From Cellulomonas terrae (GTDB taxonomy: Bacteria; Actinomycetota; Actinomycetes; Actinomycetales; Cellulomonadaceae), in NCBI RefSeq assembly GCF_007990265.1, contig NZ_BJWH01000003.1:248001-312000 (forward strand): a stretch of 64,000 nt of DNA. Direction: 5' to 3'. The notes beneath the pieces were generated by a model that saw nothing but the letters and a program-made list of their open reading frames with translations, did no database searches and was not told the DNA's origin. Positions 22,821 to 31,927 of the stretch are shown piece by piece; the stretch's first letter is position 1, and every line of letters begins with the position of its first letter. Both the position numbers and the translations under genes were made by a program.

Positions 22821-23483
22821 GTGACCACAGAGGCCACGGGCCTCGTCGCCCGCCGCTGGCGCAGCCGCCGGTCCGCCGCGGTGGCCGGCATCGTGTTCGC
22901 GGTCCTGCTCATCGCCGCGCTCGTGATGATGCGCCTCGCAGTCGCCGGCGAGACCGTCGGCGGGATCGAGCTCGACGCCGGCCGACGGCGCCTGGTCCAC
23001 CTCGCCCTCAACCTCGTGCCCTTCGCGGGGATCGCGTTCCTGTGGTTCATCGGCGTGGTGCGCGACCAGCTAGGCGAGGTCGAGGACCGCCTCTTCTCGA
23101 CCGTCTTCCTGGGCAGCGGCCTGCTGTTCCTCGCGATGCTGTTCCAGGGCGCGGTCACCGCGACGAGCCTGGTCGCGATGGTGTCCGGCGACGACCTCGA
23201 CGCCGGGGTCTGGACGTTCGGCCGGGGCACCACGGAGGCGCTGGTCTCCGTGTACGCGATGCGGATGGCGGCCGTCTTCACGCTCTCGGTGAGCACCGTC
23301 GCGCTCCGCACCGCGGCTGTCCCCCGCTGGGTGCCGTTCAGCGGCTACGCGGTGGCGCTGGTGCTCCTCCTCGTCGCCGGCGAGCACAAGTGGGCGCAGC
23401 TGCTGTTCCCGGTCTGGGTGCTCGTGCTCAGCGTGGCCATCCTGCTGACGCCGGGCCGTGCCCGCCCCACGTCCGCCGGGTGA
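22821..23483 (+). CDS. Multi-span membrane protein, function unknown
   Basis: A 220-residue protein with about five or six hydrophobic segments (near residues 20-41, 62-82, 90-115, 133-155, 165-182, 190-210). An R-R-W-R-S-R-R-S-A-A stretch precedes the first span, so the N-terminus is probably cytoplasmic. No catalytic or transport motif is recognised. It follows the flavoprotein by 23 bases but seems to have its own leaderless start, so operon membership is uncertain. Confidence 0.7.
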   Translation: MTTEATGLVARRWRSRRSAAVAGIVFAVLLIAALVMMRLAVAGETVGGIELDAGRRRLVHLALNLVPFAGIAFLWFIGVVRDQLGEVEDRLFSTVFLGSGLLFLAMLFQGAVTATSLVAMVSGDDLDAGVWTFGRGTTEALVSVYAMRMAAVFTLSVSTVALRTAAVPRWVPFSGYAVALVLLLVAGEHKWAQLLFPVWVLVLSVAILLTPGRARPTSAG

Positions 23484-23538
23484 ACCTGCAGGTCCAGCCT
23501 TCTCTCCGCGTCCGCACGACCCCTAACATGGACAAACC

Positions 23539-23563
23539 GGACACCGCGACCAGCGCGGTGTCC
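23539..23563 (+). terminator. Perfect hairpin between the membrane-protein gene and the secreted-protein gene
   Basis: GGACACCGCG pairs with CGCGGTGTCC around ACCAG. It may end the upstream transcript, or be a 5'-UTR element of the secreted protein gene whose ATG is 22 bases further on. Confidence 0.55.
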
Positions 23564-23584
23564 GCTGTCCAGCAGGGGGAACTC

Positions 23585-23911
23585 ATGGCACGTCTCCGCA
23601 TGTCGCTCACCGCCGCCGCGCTCGCAGGCGCCGCTCTCCTCGCCTCCGCAGGACCGGCCGCCGCGTGCCGGACCGACCCGCAGGCCGACCCGGCCACGTG
23701 GGAGTACGGCGGCGTCTACGACTGCACCAAGACCACCGTCGGCCACGGGGTGCGCACGTACACCAAGCCGTCGCCGGTCGCGTTCGTCGTGATCCGGACC
23801 GGGAAGACGTACTTCGTCAGCGACCTGGGCGACGCGAACGAGGGCGACCGCACCTACACGTTCGACAAGCCCGTCCGGTTCGTCATCAGCTGCGACTTCA
23901 CGGACGCGTAG
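23585..23911 (+). CDS. Small secreted protein of unknown function
   Basis: A 108-residue precursor with a classic signal peptide (about residues 1-27: basic start, then LTAAALAGAALLASAGPAAA). The mature part starts near CRTDPQ and has three cysteines, two near the start and one near the end (VISCDF), so one disulfide is possible. No domain is recognised. GGGGGA lies 5 bases before the ATG, and a hairpin precedes the gene. The last 14 bases overlap the opposing DinB gene. Confidence 0.75.
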   Translation: MARLRMSLTAAALAGAALLASAGPAAACRTDPQADPATWEYGGVYDCTKTTVGHGVRTYTKPSPVAFVVIRTGKTYFVSDLGDANEGDRTYTFDKPVRFVISCDFTDA

Positions 23912-24482
23912 CGGTGGTCGCGGCCTGCCGTGCGGCCGCCTCGAGCTGCTCGCGGTAGGCCGGCCAGTCGATCGTGGGGATGTTCGGGTCGTCCTGGCGG
24001 CTGCCCACCGCGCCGTCGACGAGCTCGCGCACGATGTCGGCGTGGCCCGCGTGCCGGGCACGCTCGACGCACATGTGCACCAGGATCTGGTGCAGGGTCA
24101 CGTCCCGGCGGTCCTCCGGCCACCACGGCACCTGGCCCGGCGCGTCCAGTGGGAGCGCCTCGATCGTCGCGTCGGAGTGCGCAGCCGAGAACTCGTGGAG
24201 CTCGACGATCTGCTCGCGCGTCTCCTCGGCGGTCGCCCACATGTCCGCGTTCACCTCCGCGTCGTCGGCGTGCCAGGGCAGCTCTCGACCGCTCGGCCGC
24301 CCGAACACCTCGCCGAAGTAGCCCAGCTCGACGCTGGCGACGTGCTTGACCAGCCCGAGCAGGTTGGTGCCCGTCGGGGTCATCGGTCGGCGGATCTCGT
24401 ACTCGCCCAGGCCGCCGAGCTTGCCCAGCATGCTCGTGCGCAGGGCGCGCAGCTGGCGGAGCAGGGTGACCTTCTCGTCCAT
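23898..24482 (-). CDS. DinB family protein (DUF664-like)
   Basis: A 194-residue four-helix-bundle protein. The N-terminal LLRQLRALRTSMLGKLGGL and TPTGTNLLGLVKHVASVELGYF regions and LHQILVHMCVERARHAGHADIVRE near residue 140 are typical of the actinobacterial mini-DinB/DUF664 group. His47 in KHVASVE and His143/His150 are probable metal ligands. The family includes thiol-dependent (mycothiol or bacillithiol) S-transferases, so such a role is possible but unproven. A CATAGT hexamer six bases before the ATG suggests a leaderless start. Confidence 0.85.
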   Translation of the reverse strand: MDEKVTLLRQLRALRTSMLGKLGGLGEYEIRRPMTPTGTNLLGLVKHVASVELGYFGEVFGRPSGRELPWHADDAEVNADMWATAEETREQIVELHEFSAAHSDATIEALPLDAPGQVPWWPEDRRDVTLHQILVHMCVERARHAGHADIVRELVDGAVGSRQDDPNIPTIDWPAYREQLEAAARQAATTATRP

Positions 24483-24488
24483 CCCGCC

Positions 24489-24494
24489 ACTATG
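24489..24494 (-). promoter_or_regulatory. Candidate -10 for the DinB gene (leaderless)
   Basis: CATAGT on the minus strand lies exactly six bases before the ATG at 24482. It sits back-to-back with the TACAGT element serving the divergent hydrolase. Confidence 0.45.
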
Positions 24495-24508
24495 CCGTGC
24501 GCGCTGCG

Positions 24509-24514
24509 TACAGT
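24509..24514 (+). promoter_or_regulatory. -10 element for the hydrolase gene (leaderless)
   Basis: TACAGT lies exactly six bases before the GTG at 24521 and decides that start over the earlier in-frame GTG at 24497. Confidence 0.55.
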
Positions 24515-24520
24515 CCGGAC

Positions 24521-25267
24521 GTGGAGACCCTGCGCTACGGCACCCACCCCGACCAGGTCGTCGACGTGACGTTCCCGCAGGGCGCGGGGCGGCCTCCGCT
24601 CGTCGTGCTGCTGCACGGGGGCTTCTGGCGTGTCGCGTACGACCGGGCGCACCTGCGCGTCGTGGCCGACGCTCTGACGGCGGAGGGCTTCGCCGTCGCG
24701 AACGTCGAGTACCGCCGGGTCGGCGGTGGTGGCGGCTGGCCGGCGACGTTCAGTGACGTCGGCGATGCGATCGAGGCCGTCCAGACCGCGCTCGTCGACC
24801 GGGTCGACCTGGGCAGCGTCGCCTACCTCGGGCACTCCGCCGGCGGGCACCTGGCCCTCTGGGCCGCCGTGCGGGACCGGCTCCCGCCGGGCGCTCCCGG
24901 CCGCGCCGGACGCGCACCCGCCGTCCGCGGCGTCGTGGCCCTGGCACCTGCAGCCGACCTGGCGGAGGTGGACCGGCTCGGCCTGAGCGGAGGGGCGGTC
25001 CGCGAGCTGCTCGGCGGCAGCCCGACGGCGGTGCCCGACCGGTTCGCCGCCACCGATCCCGCCGTGCTCGGCGCCCCGGCCGCGACCACCGTCGTCGTGC
25101 ACGGTGTGCTCGACGACCTCGTGCCGATCGAGGTGTCCCGCAGCTACCGCGACCGCACCGGCGCGTCCCTGATCGAGGTCTCCGGCACCGGGCACTTCGA
25201 GCTCATCGACCCGGAGTCCGCGGCCTGGCCGGTCGTCCTGACCGCGCTGAGGGAAAGTGTGGGCTGA
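24521..25267 (+). CDS. Alpha/beta hydrolase (kynurenine formamidase-like)
   Basis: A 248-residue carboxylesterase-type hydrolase. The oxyanion motif LLHGGFW is near residue 31, the nucleophile elbow GHSAGG near 107, a catalytic Asp in HGVLDDLVP near 195, and His in GTGHFEL near 224. The N-terminal YGTHPDQVVDV resembles bacterial arylformamidase-like esterases, but the true substrate is not certain. The gene is divergent from the DinB gene, with a 38-base gap holding both candidate promoters. Confidence 0.85.
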   Translation: METLRYGTHPDQVVDVTFPQGAGRPPLVVLLHGGFWRVAYDRAHLRVVADALTAEGFAVANVEYRRVGGGGGWPATFSDVGDAIEAVQTALVDRVDLGSVAYLGHSAGGHLALWAAVRDRLPPGAPGRAGRAPAVRGVVALAPAADLAEVDRLGLSGGAVRELLGGSPTAVPDRFAATDPAVLGAPAATTVVVHGVLDDLVPIEVSRSYRDRTGASLIEVSGTGHFELIDPESAAWPVVLTALRESVG

Positions 25268-25324
25268 CGCGACACCGTGCACAGGTCCAGACTCGAGGAG
25301 TCCGCGCCCCTCCAGGAGGAACCC

Positions 25325-26428
25325 ATGAGCACCGACCTCTTCGAGACCCCGTCAGCCGACGCGGAGCCCGCGGCCTTCGCCGACCGGCTGCTGGCCGCGA
25401 CGCTCGGCGGGATGGACCTGGTCGCGATCCATCTCGGCCGCAATCTCGGCTGGTACCAGGCGCTCGTCGACGACGGGCCCCTCACGTCCGTCGAGCTGGC
25501 CGCCCGGACCGGCACCCACGAGCGCTACGCGCGCGAGTGGCTGGAGCAGCAGGCCGTCGGTGGGTGGTTGCTCGCGGACGACGCCGCCGACGCGACCGAG
25601 CGCCGGTACCAGGTGGCGGCGGGCGCGGTCCCCGTGCTCACCGACCCGGACAGTGCGCTGCACGTCGCCCCGGTGGCCGGCTTCGTCATCGCGGCGTGCC
25701 GCCGGATCGACGACCTCGCCGCCGCCTCGCGTTCCGGCGGCGGCGTGAGCTGGTCCCAGTTCGGGGACGACGCTCGCACGGCACAGGGCGCGCTCAACCG
25801 CCCGCTCTTCCTGGACGAGCTCCCCCAGCAGATCGTCCCCACGATCCCCGAGCTGCACACCGCCCTGCAGGGTGGTGCGCGGGTCGCGGACATCGGCGCC
25901 GGCGAGGGCTGGTCGTCGATCGGCCTGGCGTCCGCGTTCCCGACGTCGACGTTCGAGGGGTTCGACGTCGACGAGCCCTCGGTGGCGGCGGCTCGTCGGC
26001 ACGCCGCCGACCGTGGGCTCGACGGCCGCGCCACGTTCTCGGTCGTCGACGCCGCCGACCTGCGCGAGAGCCACGCCGGCGCGTTCGACGTCGTGATGGC
26101 CTACGAGTGCGTCCACGACATGCCGGACCCGGTCGGTGTCCTCGCGGCGATGCGGACCATCGTGCACGACGACGGCTACGTGCTGGTGATGGACGAGCGC
26201 ACCGCGGAGTCCTTCGCGGCACCCGCCGACCCTGTGGAGCGGCTGCTGTACGGGTACTCGATCGTGTGCTGCCTGCCCGACGGCCTGTCGACACCCGGCG
26301 GCGTCGGGACGGGGACCGTCATGCGCCCGGACGTGCTCGCCGGGTACGCCGAGTCAGCCGGCTTCTCGCGCGTCGAGGTCCTTCCGGTCGACCACGAGAT
26401 GTTCCGGTTCTACCGGCTCCACCTCTGA
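25325..26428 (+). CDS. Class I SAM-dependent methyltransferase with winged-helix N-terminus
   Basis: A 367-residue protein. Residues 15-110 form a helical/winged-helix dimerisation-like region (LTSVELAARTGTHERYAREWLEQQ). The Rossmann methyltransferase core starts near residue 190, with VADIGAGEGWSSIGLASAF as motif I and FDVVMAYECVHDMPDP as motif IV. Similar to small-molecule O-methyltransferases; substrate not assignable. AGGAGG is 6 bases before the ATG. Its last 75 bases overlap the convergent MFS transporter gene, an unusually long coding overlap. Confidence 0.87.
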   Translation: MSTDLFETPSADAEPAAFADRLLAATLGGMDLVAIHLGRNLGWYQALVDDGPLTSVELAARTGTHERYAREWLEQQAVGGWLLADDAADATERRYQVAAGAVPVLTDPDSALHVAPVAGFVIAACRRIDDLAAASRSGGGVSWSQFGDDARTAQGALNRPLFLDELPQQIVPTIPELHTALQGGARVADIGAGEGWSSIGLASAFPTSTFEGFDVDEPSVAAARRHAADRGLDGRATFSVVDAADLRESHAGAFDVVMAYECVHDMPDPVGVLAAMRTIVHDDGYVLVMDERTAESFAAPADPVERLLYGYSIVCCLPDGLSTPGGVGTGTVMRPDVLAGYAESAGFSRVEVLPVDHEMFRFYRLHL

Positions 26429-28039
26429 CGCCCTCGTCCCGCCCACCGGCTCCGACCCCACCGGAGCCGTCGGCAGCAGCCGGGAGAAGAAGAGCGCCAG
26501 CGCCGCGATCAGGGCGAGCACGGCCAGGCTCGCCCGCAGCGCGTCGATCCGGGCGGACTCGTTCTCGTCGGCGATCGCCGCGACCTCGTCCGCCGGGAGC
26601 CCGGCGTCCTCGAGCGCCGTCACCAGCTGCGCGTCGGAGACGAACGGCACGCCCGACGCCAGCTGCACCTGAGCGGTCTCCGCCACCTCGGCGCTCACCT
26701 CCGGGTTCGACCCGAGGCCGACGAGCAGGGTCGACGTCAGCGTCGCGACGAGGATCGACCCGGCGACCGCCGTCCCCAGCGACGCCCCCAGGTTGGTCAT
26801 CGTGTTCTGCACGCCGCCCACGTCGCCCGCGTCCTTGTCCGCCACCGCCGAGACGGTGACCGCCCCCAGCTGCGACGACAGCGCCCCGACCCCGAACCCG
26901 GCCAGCAGCAGCGGGACGGCGACGATCTCCGCGCCCGCCCCCACCTCGAGCGCACCCATGAGCGCGACGATGCCGAGCAGCATGCTCGTCAGCCCCCAAC
27001 GGACCACCTCGCGGGGGGAGGCGTTCGGGAAGAACCGCGGGACGCCCACGGCAGCGATGAGCAGCGAGACCGACAACGGGAGCAGCCGGACGCCCGTCTG
27101 CAGCGCCGTGAGGCCCAGCGCGATCGACAGGAACAGCGGAACGACGAAGAACAGCCCGGCCTGGATCATGAACTGGAAGAAGAACATCGTCAGACCACCG
27201 GCCAGCCGGGCGTTGCGGAGCATCGCCGGGCGCACGAGCGGTTCCCGTCCCGCAGCGACCATCCGGTTCTCCCACGAGAAGAACAGCCGCAGCACCACCA
27301 TGCCGGCCAGGATCAACCAGATCGTCGGGGACAGCCCGAGCCACGACGGACCGCCCGGACGGGTGAGCACCCACCCCCACTCCCCCGAGCGCAGCACACC
27401 GAACACGGCCAGCCCGAGCCCCACGGCGGACAGGACGGAGCCCACGTGGTCGAGACGGAACCGCGCCTCCGGCTCGGCGTCGGCCAGCCTGCGGGTGAGC
27501 AGCAGGATCCCGATGACGAGCACGACCTCGCCGGCGAACACGTACCGCCAGGTCCAGTACGTCGTGACGAACCCGCCGATCAGCGGTCCGGCCGCCACCG
27601 CGATGGCCCCGGCGGAGGCCACGAGGCCGTAGGCGCGCGGCCGGTCCTTCGAGGCGAAGTTCGAGGCCACCAGCGCGACGATCGCCGGCATGATCAACGC
27701 CGCCCCGAGGCCTTCGAGCACCGACCAGCCGATGATCAGCACGGTCAGGCTCTGCGCGATCGACGTGACGAACGACCCGCACGCGTAGATCACGCACCCG
27801 ATGGCGAACGCACGACGACGGCCGATGAGGCTCCCGATCTTCCCGCCCGTGATCATCATGCTGGCCATGACCAGGGTGTAGAGGGTGATCGCCGTCTGGA
27901 TACCCGTGACCGTCGTCCCGACGTCCGCGGCGACCTGGGCGATCGACACGTTCATGACCGAGCTGTCGAGGGTCATGAGGAACTGCGCCGTGGCGAGGGT
28001 GAACAGGACCAGCCCTGCCGCTCCGGCCTTCTGGGTCAT
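26354..28039 (-). CDS. MFS drug efflux transporter, DHA2/EmrB-QacA family (14-span)
   Basis: A 561-residue proton-coupled exporter. The first span has the DHA2 motif TLDSSVMNVSIAQVAADV, motif A is GGKIGSLIGRRRAF near residue 65, and motif C-like GPLIGGFVTTYWTWRYVF is near 158. About fourteen spans are predicted, with an extracytoplasmic loop near 445-505 that is rich in acidic residues. The charged C-terminal 30 residues are encoded within the overlap with the methyltransferase gene. Likely exports a drug or metabolite; no adjacent TetR regulator is seen. Confidence 0.9.
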   Translation of the reverse strand: MTQKAGAAGLVLFTLATAQFLMTLDSSVMNVSIAQVAADVGTTVTGIQTAITLYTLVMASMMITGGKIGSLIGRRRAFAIGCVIYACGSFVTSIAQSLTVLIIGWSVLEGLGAALIMPAIVALVASNFASKDRPRAYGLVASAGAIAVAAGPLIGGFVTTYWTWRYVFAGEVVLVIGILLLTRRLADAEPEARFRLDHVGSVLSAVGLGLAVFGVLRSGEWGWVLTRPGGPSWLGLSPTIWLILAGMVVLRLFFSWENRMVAAGREPLVRPAMLRNARLAGGLTMFFFQFMIQAGLFFVVPLFLSIALGLTALQTGVRLLPLSVSLLIAAVGVPRFFPNASPREVVRWGLTSMLLGIVALMGALEVGAGAEIVAVPLLLAGFGVGALSSQLGAVTVSAVADKDAGDVGGVQNTMTNLGASLGTAVAGSILVATLTSTLLVGLGSNPEVSAEVAETAQVQLASGVPFVSDAQLVTALEDAGLPADEVAAIADENESARIDALRASLAVLALIAALALFFSRLLPTAPVGSEPVGGTRASEVEPVEPEHLVVDRKDLDAREAG

Positions 28040-28169
28040 CGGGCACCGCTCCCCGTCTGCAGGACGTCCTCCGTGCCCGGACGACTGGACCTCAGAGGTA
28101 CCACCACCGGCCCGGTCCGCGCTACGGACCTGGCGCTACGCTGCCGAGAAAACGCGACGGGGGTGGGCA

Positions 28170-28859
28170 GTGGGCGAGACGGCTGGGCCTGCACAGGTCT
28201 CGGAGTCCGGGTGGTACCGCCATCTCGACCTGATCGCCACCATCCTGCTGGCCGTCGCCACGGTGCTGACCGCCTGGTCGGCGTTCCAGAGCAGCCAGTG
28301 GGGCGGCGTCCAGGCCATCGAGTACAGCGCCGCGTCGCGCGAGCGCGCCCAGTCCAACCAGGCCGCGACGCTCGCCGGCCAGCAGACGACCATCGACGTG
28401 CTGCTCTTCACCGACTGGCTCGCCGCGCTGCACGACGAGGGCGACGCCCTCCTGCCCGAACCGTACGTGCCCGATCCCGCGCTGTACTCGGGGTTCCTGT
28501 TCGAACGGTTCCGGCCCGAGTTCCAGCCCGCCGTGCACGCATGGTTGGCCGAGGACCCGCTGACCGACCCCGACGCCCCTCCCAGCCCGTTCGCGATGGA
28601 CGAGTACGTGCTCGCATCGACCACCGAGTCGGTCCGGCTCGAGAAGGAGTCCGAGCGGTCCGCGGCCGAGGCCCGGCTCGCCATCGAGCGCAAGGACCGC
28701 TACGTGCTGGCGACCGTCCTGTGCGCGTCGGTGCTCTTCTTCTCCGGCATCGGGTCGAAGCTGGGCTCCCCGCGCCGGCGCGCGACGATGATCGCGATCG
28801 GGGGCGTCGTCCTGCTCACGACGGTGGGCGTCGTGCTCACGTTCCCCGTCCAGATCTGA
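28170..28859 (+). CDS. Membrane protein with three spans, function unknown
   Basis: A 229-residue protein with a membrane span at about residues 20-38 (LIATILLAVATVLTAWSAFQ), a large region (about 40-175) with alanine- and glutamate-rich helices and a proline-rich middle, then two C-terminal spans near 177-195 and 205-226. No named domain is recognised. A TACGCT hexamer at about 28135 would give a short leader, and a G-rich sequence precedes the GTG at 28170. It ends in a 13-bp hairpin shared with pyk on the other strand. Confidence 0.75.
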   Translation: MGETAGPAQVSESGWYRHLDLIATILLAVATVLTAWSAFQSSQWGGVQAIEYSAASRERAQSNQAATLAGQQTTIDVLLFTDWLAALHDEGDALLPEPYVPDPALYSGFLFERFRPEFQPAVHAWLAEDPLTDPDAPPSPFAMDEYVLASTTESVRLEKESERSAAEARLAIERKDRYVLATVLCASVLFFSGIGSKLGSPRRRATMIAIGGVVLLTTVGVVLTFPVQI

Positions 28860-28870
28860 CCGCGGACGAC

Positions 28871-28903
28871 GTTCGGCCCCGCGTACAGGGCGCGGGGCCG
28901 AAC
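28871..28903. terminator. Bidirectional terminator between the unknown membrane gene and pyk
   Basis: GTTCGGCCCCGCG (28871-28883) and CGCGGGGCCGAAC (28891-28903) form a perfect 13-bp stem around TACAGGG, placed 11 bases after one stop and 25 bases past the other. Confidence 0.85.
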
Positions 28904-28928
28904 GGGTCGTGCGACGAGACAGAGAGCG

Positions 28929-30365
28929 TCAGGCGACGCGGCCGCTCGCGTTCTCCTCGTCACCGATCTTGTGGACGACGATCGAGTTCGTCGAGCCGAC
29001 CACGCCCACCGGCGCCCCGGCGACGACGACGACGTAGTCGCCGACCTCCGCCAGACCGTTGGCGCGCAGCGTCGAGTCGACCTGGCTCACCATCGCGTCG
29101 GTGTTCTCGACCGCCGGGACGCGGTACGTCTGGACGCCCCAGCTGAGCGACAGGATGTTGCGGACCTGGTCGATCGGGGTGAACGCCAGGAGCGGGATCT
29201 CGGAGCGCAGCCGCGACATGCGCCGCGCGGAGTCACCCGACTGCGTGAACGTCACCAGGTACTTGACGTCGAGCGTCTCGCCGATCTCCGCCGCCGCCCG
29301 GGTGATGGCACCACCGCGGGTGTGCGGCGTCGAGCCCAGGGGCGCGATGCGCTCGCGGCCCAGCTCCTCGGTCGCCTCGATGATCCGCGCCATCGTGCGC
29401 ACGGTCTCGATCGGGTAGTCGCCCACGCTCGTCTCGCCCGAGAGCATGACCGCGTCGGCACCGTCGAGCACCGCGTTCGCGCAGTCCGAGGTCTCGGCGC
29501 GCGTCGGGCGCGGGTTGGTCGTCATGGACTCGAGCACCTGCGTCGCCACGATGACCGGCTTGGCGTTGCGACGGGCCAGCTCGACCGCGCGCTTCTGCAC
29601 CAGCGGCACCTGCTCGAGCGGCAGCTCGACGCCCAGGTCGCCACGGGCCACCATGATGCCGTCGAACGCCGCGATGATCTCGGCGAGGTTCTCGACGGCC
29701 TGCGGCTTCTCGATCTTGGCGATGACCGGGACGACCCGGTTCTCCTCCTCCATGATCCGGCGCACGTCGGTGTAGTCGTCGGCGGAGCGCACGAACGACA
29801 GCGCGATGATGTCGGCGCCGACGTTGAGGGCCCAGCGCAGGTCCTCCTCGTCCTTGTCGCTCATCGCGGGGACCGACACGGCCACGCCGGGCAGGTTGAG
29901 GCCCTTGTTGTTCGACACCGGGCCCGGGACCTCGACGCGGGTCACGACGCGCGTGCCCTCGACGGCCGTCACGCGGACGAGGACCTTGCCGTCGTCGATG
30001 AGGATCGGGTCGCCGACGCGCGCGTCGTTGGTCAGACCCTTGTGGGTCGTCGAGACGAGCTCCTTGGTGCCCTCGACGTCGTCCGTGGTGATGGTGAAGA
30101 CGTCACCCACGGCGAGGTCGTGCTTGCCGTCGACGAACCGGCCGAGGCGGATCTTCGGGCCCTGCAGGTCGACGAGGACCGCGACGGACCGCCCGGACGC
30201 CTGTGCGGCGGCTCGGACGTTGTCGTACACCCGCTTGTGCACCTCGGTGTCGCCGTGGCTGCGGTTGAGCCGTGCCACGTCCATCCCGGCGTCGACGAGG
30301 GCCTGGATCTGCTCCGCGGACTCCGTAGCGGGGCCGATGGTGCAGACGATCTTTGCTCTACGCAT
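28929..30365 (-). CDS. pyk: Pyruvate kinase
   Basis: A 478-residue enzyme converting phosphoenolpyruvate and ADP to pyruvate and ATP in lower glycolysis. Signatures are AKIVCTIGPATES at residue 4, MDVARLNRSHGD near 28, the active-site VPVIAKIEKPQAVEN near 208, and MVARGDLGVELPLEQVP near 234. The C-terminal domain (about 345-478) includes FTQSGDSARRMSRLR. The HxxG-type SHGD replaces the usual NFSHG context slightly (RLNRSHG). Length is normal. A TAGGCT hexamer exactly six bases before the ATG indicates a leaderless mRNA. Confidence 0.95.
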   Translation of the reverse strand: MRRAKIVCTIGPATESAEQIQALVDAGMDVARLNRSHGDTEVHKRVYDNVRAAAQASGRSVAVLVDLQGPKIRLGRFVDGKHDLAVGDVFTITTDDVEGTKELVSTTHKGLTNDARVGDPILIDDGKVLVRVTAVEGTRVVTRVEVPGPVSNNKGLNLPGVAVSVPAMSDKDEEDLRWALNVGADIIALSFVRSADDYTDVRRIMEEENRVVPVIAKIEKPQAVENLAEIIAAFDGIMVARGDLGVELPLEQVPLVQKRAVELARRNAKPVIVATQVLESMTTNPRPTRAETSDCANAVLDGADAVMLSGETSVGDYPIETVRTMARIIEATEELGRERIAPLGSTPHTRGGAITRAAAEIGETLDVKYLVTFTQSGDSARRMSRLRSEIPLLAFTPIDQVRNILSLSWGVQTYRVPAVENTDAMVSQVDSTLRANGLAEVGDYVVVVAGAPVGVVGSTNSIVVHKIGDEENASGRVA

Positions 30366-30371
30366 GAAGCG

Positions 30372-30377
30372 AGCCTA
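30372..30377 (-). promoter_or_regulatory. -10 element for leaderless pyk mRNA
   Basis: TAGGCT on the minus strand, six bases before the pyk ATG at 30365. No ribosome binding site is visible. Confidence 0.55.
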
Positions 30378-30407
30378 TGCCTTCCGTTGGATCAAGGTCG
30401 GGCCGAA

Positions 30408-30445
30408 GGTCCCGTCCGACCAGCACGGTCGGACGGTGCGGGACC
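30408..30445 (-). terminator. Hairpin terminator after gltD
   Basis: GTCCGACC (30414-30421) pairs with GGTCGGAC (30427-30434), extended by outer GGTCCC (30408) and GGGACC (ending 30445). It lies just beyond the gltD stop and before pyk. Confidence 0.7.
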
Positions 30446-30460
30446 GGTGGCCAGGGGGGT

Positions 30461-31927
30461 TCAGGGGCGCAGCGCCACGGTGCTGGCGGTGACGGGGGCA
30501 GGCAGCTCCGTGCTGCCCGAGAGGTACGTGTCGACGGATGCCGCCGCGGCGCGGCCCTCGGCGATCGCCCACACGATGAGCGACTGCCCGCGGCCGGCGT
30601 CGCCCGCGACGAACACGCCGGGGACGGTCGTCGCGTAGTCGTCGGAGCGTGCGACGAGACCGCGGGAGGTCAGCTCGATGCCGATCTGCTCCGTGAGCGG
30701 GTCCACCTCGGGGCCGGTGAAGCCCATCGCCACGAGGACCAGGTCCGCCGGGATCTCGCGCTCCGTACCCGGTGTCGGCACCCGGCGACCGTCGGACAGG
30801 TACTCCGTCGTCGCCAGCGTCAGCGCACGCACGCGGCCGGACTCGTCGCCGAGGAACTCGACGGTCGAGGCCAGGTAGTCGCGGTCGCCGCCCTCGGCGT
30901 GCGAGGACGACACCTCGAACAGGATCGGGTCCGTCGGCCAGGGCTGGTGCTCAGGACGCTCCAGCGGCGGGCGCTTGCCGATGGCGAGCGTCGTCACCGA
31001 GGCCGCCCCCTGCCGCAGCGCGGTGCCGAGGCAGTCCGAGCCGGTGTCGCCGCCGCCGATGATGATGACGTGCTTGCCGGTGGCCGTGATCTGGTCCGCG
31101 ACCGGCTTGCCCGCCGCGACGGCGTTGGCCTGGTGCAGGAACTCCATGGCGACGTGGACGCCGCCCAGCTCCTTGCCCGGCACGCGCAGCTCGCGCGGCA
31201 CGGTCGCTCCCGTGGCGATCACGATCGCGTCGTACCGCGCCTGCAGCTGCGGCCAGGTGACGTCGCGACCGACCTCGACGCCCGGCCGGAACCGCGTGCC
31301 CTCGGCCTCCATCTGCGCGAGGCGGCGGTCGATGTGGACCTTCTCGAGCTTGAAGTCCGGCACGCCGTACCGCAGGAGACCACCGATGGCGTCGTCCCGC
31401 TCGTACACCGCGACCGTGTGCCCTGCCCGTGTCAGCTGCTGCGCGGCCGCCAGCCCGGCCGGTCCCGAGCCGACGACGGCGACCGTGTGACCGGTGAGGC
31501 GCTGCGGGACCTGCGGGGTCACGTAGCCGCGCTCGAACGCCTCGTCGATGATCGAGACCTCGACGTTCTTGATCGTCACCGGCGGCTGGTTGATGCCCAG
31601 CACGCAGCTCGACTCGCACGGCGCCGGGCAGATGCGCCCCGTGAACTCCGGGAAGTTGTTGGTCGCGTGCAGCCGGTCGATCGCGTCGGACCACTGGCCG
31701 CGCCACACCAGGTCGTTCCACTCAGGGATGAGGTTTCCGAGCGGGCAGCCGTTGTGGCAGAACGGGATGCCGCAGTCCATGCAGCGGCCGGCCTGCTCCT
31801 TGAGGTACGGCTGGCCGTCCTGCAGGTGCTCGTGGACGTCCTTCCAGTCGCGCAGCCGGACCTCGACAGGGCGGTTGGGCGGGAGCTCACGGTCCCGCAC
31901 CTTCAGGAAGCCGCGGGGGTCAGCCAC
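30461..31927 (-). CDS. gltD: Glutamate synthase (NADPH) small subunit
   Basis: A 488-residue flavoprotein that passes electrons from NADPH to the large subunit to make glutamate from glutamine and 2-oxoglutarate. The N-terminal iron-sulfur region has [17 protein letters not shown] near residue 49 and CPAPCESSC near 97. The FAD motif [14 protein letters not shown] is near 150, and the NADPH motif [13 protein letters not shown] near 290. The GTG start overlaps the gltB stop by 8 bases, so the subunits are coupled. Normal length. Confidence 0.96.
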   Translation of the reverse strand: MADPRGFLKVRDRELPPNRPVEVRLRDWKDVHEHLQDGQPYLKEQAGRCMDCGIPFCHNGCPLGNLIPEWNDLVWRGQWSDAIDRLHATNNFPEFTGRICPAPCESSCVLGINQPPVTIKNVEVSIIDEAFERGYVTPQVPQRLTGHTVAVVGSGPAGLAAAQQLTRAGHTVAVYERDDAIGGLLRYGVPDFKLEKVHIDRRLAQMEAEGTRFRPGVEVGRDVTWPQLQARYDAIVIATGATVPRELRVPGKELGGVHVAMEFLHQANAVAAGKPVADQITATGKHVIIIGGGDTGSDCLGTALRQGAASVTTLAIGKRPPLERPEHQPWPTDPILFEVSSSHAEGGDRDYLASTVEFLGDESGRVRALTLATTEYLSDGRRVPTPGTEREIPADLVLVAMGFTGPEVDPLTEQIGIELTSRGLVARSDDYATTVPGVFVAGDAGRGQSLIVWAIAEGRAAAASVDTYLSGSTELPAPVTASTVALRP

